A DNA stretch of 64,000 bases from Amycolatopsis sp. DSM 110486 (GTDB lineage Bacteria > Actinomycetota > Actinomycetes > Mycobacteriales > Pseudonocardiaceae): NCBI RefSeq assembly GCF_019468465.1, contig NZ_CP080519.1:1503001-1567000 (forward strand). Reading direction: 5' to 3'. The translations under genes and the position numbers were made by a program. Positions within the stretch are counted from its first letter, which is position 1. Each line of letters starts with the position of its first letter. The notes beneath the pieces are model-generated. The model saw nothing but the letters and a program-made list of their open reading frames with translations, made no database searches and had not been told where the DNA came from. Below, piece by piece: positions 60,403 to 64,000 of the stretch.

Positions 60403-61467
60403 GTGGTGTCCGGGACGATTGCGTGCGACGAGTCCGGCTCCGAGGGCGTGAACCTCATCGGGGCGAACACGGACGTCTTCGCGCACGCCGGCGTGCGGGT
60501 GGGCGTCGGGGCGGCCGCGGACTGCGTCGGGGAGCTTCGCGAACGAATCGGGTCACCGGCGCTGGAGTACAAGGCAAACCACCTGCTGCGGGCCAAGAAC
60601 CGGGCGGCGCTGGTGTGGCTGCTGGGACCGTCGGGGCCACTGGCGGGGCGGGCCGGGGTCGTACTGGTGGACAAGGCGTTGTTCGTCACCGGGAAAGTGG
60701 TGGACCTCCTCGTCGACCGGGTGCCTTACCCCGACTGCCTCGCGCGCCGGCCGGACTCCCGAGCGCTGGCGCTGCACCACGACGGCCCGCGGCTTTTTGG
60801 GCCGCGGTGGAGTGAGTTCCTGCAGTCGTTCACCGCTCTGCTGCGAACCTCACAGCGGCGCGGCCCTGGGCTGGCGCCTTCGGAGTTCTTCGCTCAGTAT
60901 GACGTGCTGAGTTCGCTTGCCCAGGTGCCGCAGTGCAGCGCTCATCTGCCAGCTGCCCCTTCGTCGGCGCAGCAGTGCTGGTCGCCCCATCTCGAGCACC
61001 CGCACATCCAGCCTCAGCAGCAGCGCTACTCAAACCACCTCGGGCACCCTCAGATCCGGCCTCCGCAGCGGCGCGAGTCAGCCCACCCGCGGATCGACCC
61101 ACCGCCGGCCCGCGAGCACCTGACCGCACTACGAGAACAGCTGCGCGCGGACCCCTCGCTGGTACCACCACTCGACCCGCTCATGCCGGCCCTCGTCGAC
61201 ACGGTCACCCACTGGCACCCCACCACCGTCATCCACGACGAACAGCCCTCACTCACCCCCGCGCGCCTCGCCACCCTCCTCGGCCCCACTCGCGACATCC
61301 ACTTCGTCGACTCCCGCGCCGACCCGCGCGTCCAACTCGCCGACTTCCTGGCCGGCGTCACCCGCCGCCTGGCCGAAGACGCCCTCCACCACCGCGGGGA
61401 CCCCGAGCTCACGGCCCTGCTTCACCCCTACCTGCTCCCGACCTCAATCTGGGCCGGCCCGCGGTGA
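60403..61467 (+). CDS. DUF3800-like protein with a proline/histidine-rich insertion
   Basis: About 354 residues. The N terminus VSGTIACDESGSEGVNLIGA has the DESG of DUF3800 and the C terminus FVDSRADPRVQLADFLAG its closing D...QLADF, a nuclease-like RNase H fold. Between them (about 185-240) is an insertion with imperfect repeats (HLEHPHIQPQQQR, HLGHPQIRPPQRR). GTG at 60403 is preferred (GGCAGG upstream). DUF3800 proteins are often linked to mobile or defence loci, but no partner is visible here. Confidence 0.7.
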   Translation: MVSGTIACDESGSEGVNLIGANTDVFAHAGVRVGVGAAADCVGELRERIGSPALEYKANHLLRAKNRAALVWLLGPSGPLAGRAGVVLVDKALFVTGKVVDLLVDRVPYPDCLARRPDSRALALHHDGPRLFGPRWSEFLQSFTALLRTSQRRGPGLAPSEFFAQYDVLSSLAQVPQCSAHLPAAPSSAQQCWSPHLEHPHIQPQQQRYSNHLGHPQIRPPQRRESAHPRIDPPPAREHLTALREQLRADPSLVPPLDPLMPALVDTVTHWHPTTVIHDEQPSLTPARLATLLGPTRDIHFVDSRADPRVQLADFLAGVTRRLAEDALHHRGDPELTALLHPYLLPTSIWAGPR

Positions 61468-61762
61468 AGGGCAACGTCGTGGAGACTTTCGGACACTTCG
61501 CGAAGATCAGTCGGCCGGCCCGTGAGCGAACATCACCCGCCGCTGCTGTCTCGGCGGCTCGGTCGAGCGTCCCTTAACGACACCATCGACTACACAAAGT
61601 CACGCCTCTGCGCAACGCCCACTGGGACTCTGCCCACCAATCCGCGCGCGCCACGAAGGGACCGTTCGCGACAGCCAAGTCCGGCCGCGAAACCAACCCG
61701 ACCACCTGCCAAGACCAGTCAGCAACCCGAGCCCGTCGTGACCGGTCCAGTCACCGCCCGGA

Positions 61763-62179
61763 TCAGTCGCGCGGCGTGACGATGTGGACCGCGGCCTCTT
61801 CGGCGGACGCGGCGCCGCCGTCGATGCCGGCGTCGGAGGCGTAGAGCTCTTCGTCGGTGTCCGGGCCGAAGCCCGCGTCTTGGGCGACAAGGCGGCCCGC
61901 GCGGGCGTCGCCGACTTCGTCGTCGAGGAGTTCGCCGTCGGTGTCGGTGGTGTCGCCGAGGTCGTCGCCGTCGTCGGACGCCAGGTCCGGCAGCTCGCGC
62001 GCGAGGCGGCCCTCCCAGCTTTCGCCGGCGAGCTCCTCCGCGGCGGTCATGCCCCACTCGCGCACGGCCAGCGGCTTCTCGGGCGGCGAGTAGCCCTCGT
62101 CGTACGGGTCGCCGTCCTCGAGGGTGTCTTCGGGGTCGAGCACGCCGGTGTCGGCGTTGTCCTCGATGTCGTCGTCCAC
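61763..62179 (-). CDS. DUF5709 acidic protein
   Basis: 138 residues, very acidic. EDTLEDGDPYDEGYSPPEKP and LAVREWGMTAAEELAGESWE are the DUF5709 signature, common in actinomycetes. No known activity. Divergent from the VanZ/RDD gene. The 295 nt between it and the DUF3800-like gene hold nothing recognisable. Confidence 0.88.
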   Translation of the reverse strand: MDDDIEDNADTGVLDPEDTLEDGDPYDEGYSPPEKPLAVREWGMTAAEELAGESWEGRLARELPDLASDDGDDLGDTTDTDGELLDDEVGDARAGRLVAQDAGFGPDTDEELYASDAGIDGGAASAEEAAVHIVTPRD

Positions 62180-62300
62180 GAACGGCTCCTCTCTCCGTAC
62201 CCTGCGCGTGCAGATTACGCACCGCTGCCAGTGTCCCTCGACCGGTGGGTCCCGGCGAAGATCGCTACTCTCGGGCGCGCCTACGGAGGTGGAGGGGTCA

Positions 62301-63398
62301 GTGACAGAGTGGAGCGGGCCGACGTTGCTGGCCCTGTTCGCCGGGTTCGGGCTGGCATTCGTGCTGGTGGTGCCCTACGCCGTGGTCAGCTACCGCCGCC
62401 GGGGCGAGTTCGGCCCGGGTCGCGCGATCGCGGCGCTGGGATTCCTCGTCTACTGCTGCGCGCTGATCACGTACACACTCATGCCGACGCCCGTCGTCGA
62501 CGCCGCCTTCTGCGCGAGCCACGAGTCGCTGCGGCACCCCGTCGTGAACCCGCTGCAGTTCCTTTCGGACATGAAGCAGTTCCACACCGGACTGCTCAGC
62601 AACCCGGCACTGCGGCAGGTCCTGTTCAACATCGCGCTGTTCGTGCCGTGGGGCGTGTTCATGCGCCGCCTGTACCGGAAGGGCCCGGCCTTCGCGATCG
62701 CCACCGGGTTCCTCGTGTCGCTCTTCATCGAGACCACGCAGCTCACGGGCGTCTGGTCCCTCGTCGACTGCCCCTACCGCCTCTTCGACACGGGCGACCT
62801 CCTCTCCAACACCATCGGCGCCACGGTCGGTGCCCTGGCCGCCCCGGTGCTCGGCCGCCCCCACGAACGCCTCGACGCGAAGGCCCCCCGCCCCGTCCGC
62901 AGCGGGCGTCGCCTGTTCGGCATGCTGCTGGACCTCATCGCGGTGACGCTGCTCGGCGTGGCGCTGAACGTGGCTGTGGTCGCTATCCAGCTCCTGCGCG
63001 ACCCGGACAGCCTTCGTGGTCCTGGCAATCCCGTTGTGAACGCGGTGCTCGGTGAGTGGTTGCCTGCGTTGGTCTTGCTGTTGGCGGTCCCCCTGGCAGG
63101 GAATGGCGCGACTCCTGGGCAGCGCGCGGTGCTCCTGACCGTGGTGAACGCTGCTGACGAGAAGTCTTCTGTGCTGCAGATGGTGGTGCGGTTCGTCTTC
63201 GGGTCGGGCGGGTATTTCGTCGCGCTGGGTGTTGCCACGGCCAGCGCGCAGCCGTCGACGTCGACTGGCGTGTGGATCGTGCTGAGCGGCCTGTTCGCGA
63301 TCTTCACGCGCGGGCATCGCGGGCTGACGGGGTTGTTGGCGAGGCTGCGGGTTGTGGATGCCCGGCGTGAGAGGGAACGGGAGCGGGTTTCGGCCTGA
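62301..63398 (+). CDS. VanZ-RDD membrane protein
   Basis: 365 residues. The N-terminal half is VanZ-like (YTLMPTP, VVNPLQFLSD, LFNIALFVPWGVFMRRLY, LFIETTQLTGVWSLVDCPYR, FDTGDLLSNTIGATVG); the C-terminal half is an RDD domain with three or so helices. VanZ confers low teicoplanin resistance in enterococci; the function of VanZ-RDD fusions is unproven. GTG at 62301 has GGAGG upstream. Confidence 0.92.
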   Translation: MTEWSGPTLLALFAGFGLAFVLVVPYAVVSYRRRGEFGPGRAIAALGFLVYCCALITYTLMPTPVVDAAFCASHESLRHPVVNPLQFLSDMKQFHTGLLSNPALRQVLFNIALFVPWGVFMRRLYRKGPAFAIATGFLVSLFIETTQLTGVWSLVDCPYRLFDTGDLLSNTIGATVGALAAPVLGRPHERLDAKAPRPVRSGRRLFGMLLDLIAVTLLGVALNVAVVAIQLLRDPDSLRGPGNPVVNAVLGEWLPALVLLLAVPLAGNGATPGQRAVLLTVVNAADEKSSVLQMVVRFVFGSGGYFVALGVATASAQPSTSTGVWIVLSGLFAIFTRGHRGLTGLLARLRVVDARRERERERVSA

Positions 63399-63447
63399 CT
63401 CGCTCAGCCCCGCCTGCAGCCCCCAGCCCCTCGACCGAACCGAGCGG

Positions 63448-63699
63448 GTGGCAAACACCACCACGCCCGGCTCCACCGCGACTCGACGAAACCTCGCCCA
63501 CGTCGCGCGGCACATCCTCGAGCGACATGCCGACTTCCGCCGGCTCTTCCCGGGAAATTCGGTGTCACTGCTCGGCTCCAGTGTCACCACCGTCGCAGTG
63601 CCGCTCGCGGTCGTGCTGACGCTCCACACGTCGTCCGTCTACATGGGACTCCTCAAGGCGGCGTCCGCCGCCCAGACAAGCCGGATCCGGGATCTGTGA
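63448..63699 (+). pseudogene. N-terminal remnant of an MFS transporter
   Basis: HADFRRLFPGNSVSLLGSSV and AVPLAVVLTLHTSSVYMGLL match the start and first helices of MFS_3 multidrug exporters, but the frame ends after 83 residues (QTSRIRDL). The remaining eleven or so helices are absent. Confidence 0.7.
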
Positions 63700-63703
63700 G
63701 CAG

Positions 63704-64000
63704 TCAGCTGGAGTAAGCCTCCAGTTCCACAATCCGCGAATACGCATGATCATTCGAATCCAACGCCACGATCTGCACCCCATCAGCCTGCACCGCCGGG
63801 AACGTGGACGTCACCGAACCCGAAGTGTTGCCCCGCACCGAAGCCACCGTCACCCAGGCGCCGGCCACGTGGGCCTGGACGTCGAAGTCGCGGAGGCCGT
63901 ACTTCGCGGCCGGGTACTTCGTGGAGTCCAGGGTGTCGGTGACGACGCGGCCGACCGCGCCGACAGCGGGCAGGGTCACGGCATAGTTGTCCGGGAAGGC
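63704..64000 (-). CDS. C-terminal end of a secreted protein with a discoidin-like domain (partial)
   Basis: 99 residues visible, running off the right edge. TKYPAAKYGLRDFDVQAHVA, then a WVTVASVRGNTSG region and ARIVELEAYSS-like end are the typical C-terminal F5/8 type C (CBM32) module of secreted actinobacterial enzymes or adhesins. The catalytic part lies outside the window. Confidence 0.65.
   Translation of the reverse strand, partial: AFPDNYAVTLPAVGAVGRVVTDTLDSTKYPAAKYGLRDFDVQAHVAGAWVTVASVRGNTSGSVTSTFPAVQADGVQIVALDSNDHAYSRIVELEAYSS

Noticed and set aside
61522..61779. Basic 85-residue + strand frame
   Set aside because: Low-complexity Pro/Arg/Thr composition, no ribosome site, overlaps the DUF5709 gene end.
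62301..63398. Glycopeptide resistance locus
   Set aside because: VanZ-RDD fusions are widespread in actinomycetes; no vanHAX or vanRS genes are present.

Overview
The DNA is very GC-rich, has dense ATGA/GTGA gene overlaps, LysR/GNAT/SDR-rich accessory content, CsbD, a TOBE/Mop protein, an acyl-CoA carboxylase epsilon subunit, DUF5709 and DUF6461. This points to a filamentous actinomycete chromosome, most likely Pseudonocardiaceae (Amycolatopsis-like). The genus is an inference; no rRNA or tRNA gene was seen.

Positions 1-15,550 are the edge of a polyketide gene cluster. It holds a complete cassette for a beta-amino-acid starter unit, with the gene set known from the macrolactam vicenistatin: B12-dependent glutamate mutase (two subunits), a PLP decarboxylase, two stand-alone adenylation enzymes, a stand-alone ACP, a discrete acyltransferase and a proline-iminopeptidase-like amidohydrolase. 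Around it lie a P450 (cut by the left edge), a glycosyltransferase, a two-component system, an acyl-CoA carboxylase beta/epsilon pair and a type II thioesterase. By analogy, glutamate becomes 3-methylaspartate, is loaded on the ACP, decarboxylated to 3-aminoisobutyryl-ACP, capped with an amino acid, handed to the PKS, and later uncapped for macrolactam closure. The PKS modules and sugar genes must lie left of the window. Three minus-strand promoters of this cluster share TTAGGGG direct repeats 23-25 nt upstream of a GCTAG-type -10, which looks like a cluster-specific regulon; the last copy (15,533-15,549) marks the cluster edge. A PIN-domain gene sits inside the cluster.

15,584-31,904 is accessory metabolism: LysR/SDR, alpha/beta hydrolase, GNATs, VOC and AHSA1 proteins, a DUF6461 protein, a divergent pair of secreted carbohydrate-active proteins (GH27 alpha-galactosidase and a beta-helix/FnIII protein), a decayed stretch with a 16-bp tandem repeat and a DnaA-box-like hairpin, and an oxidoreductase/SnoaL pair whose SnoaL gene carries an in-frame stop.

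32,027-36,922 is a tight operon (GntR, creatininase-family amidohydrolase, polar-amino-acid ABC transporter, secreted esterase). A luciferase-like monooxygenase follows, flanked by two inverted 122-bp palindromic elements. 39,249-43,251 is an Lrp regulator divergent from a branched-chain 2-oxoacid dehydrogenase operon (E1 alpha, E1 beta, E2).

43,258-64,000 holds small stress and regulatory genes, a D-aminoacylase, FMN reductase and TetR-controlled genes with clear operators, an FAD monooxygenase, a methyltransferase beside a decayed copy of itself, a sugar kinase, an IF-1 paralogue, an ECF sigma/anti-sigma pair next to an HtrA-like protease, an aldehyde dehydrogenase, a DUF3800-like protein and a VanZ/RDD membrane protein. 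Several gene remnants (SDR, YcaQ-like, methyltransferase, MFS) show ongoing decay.
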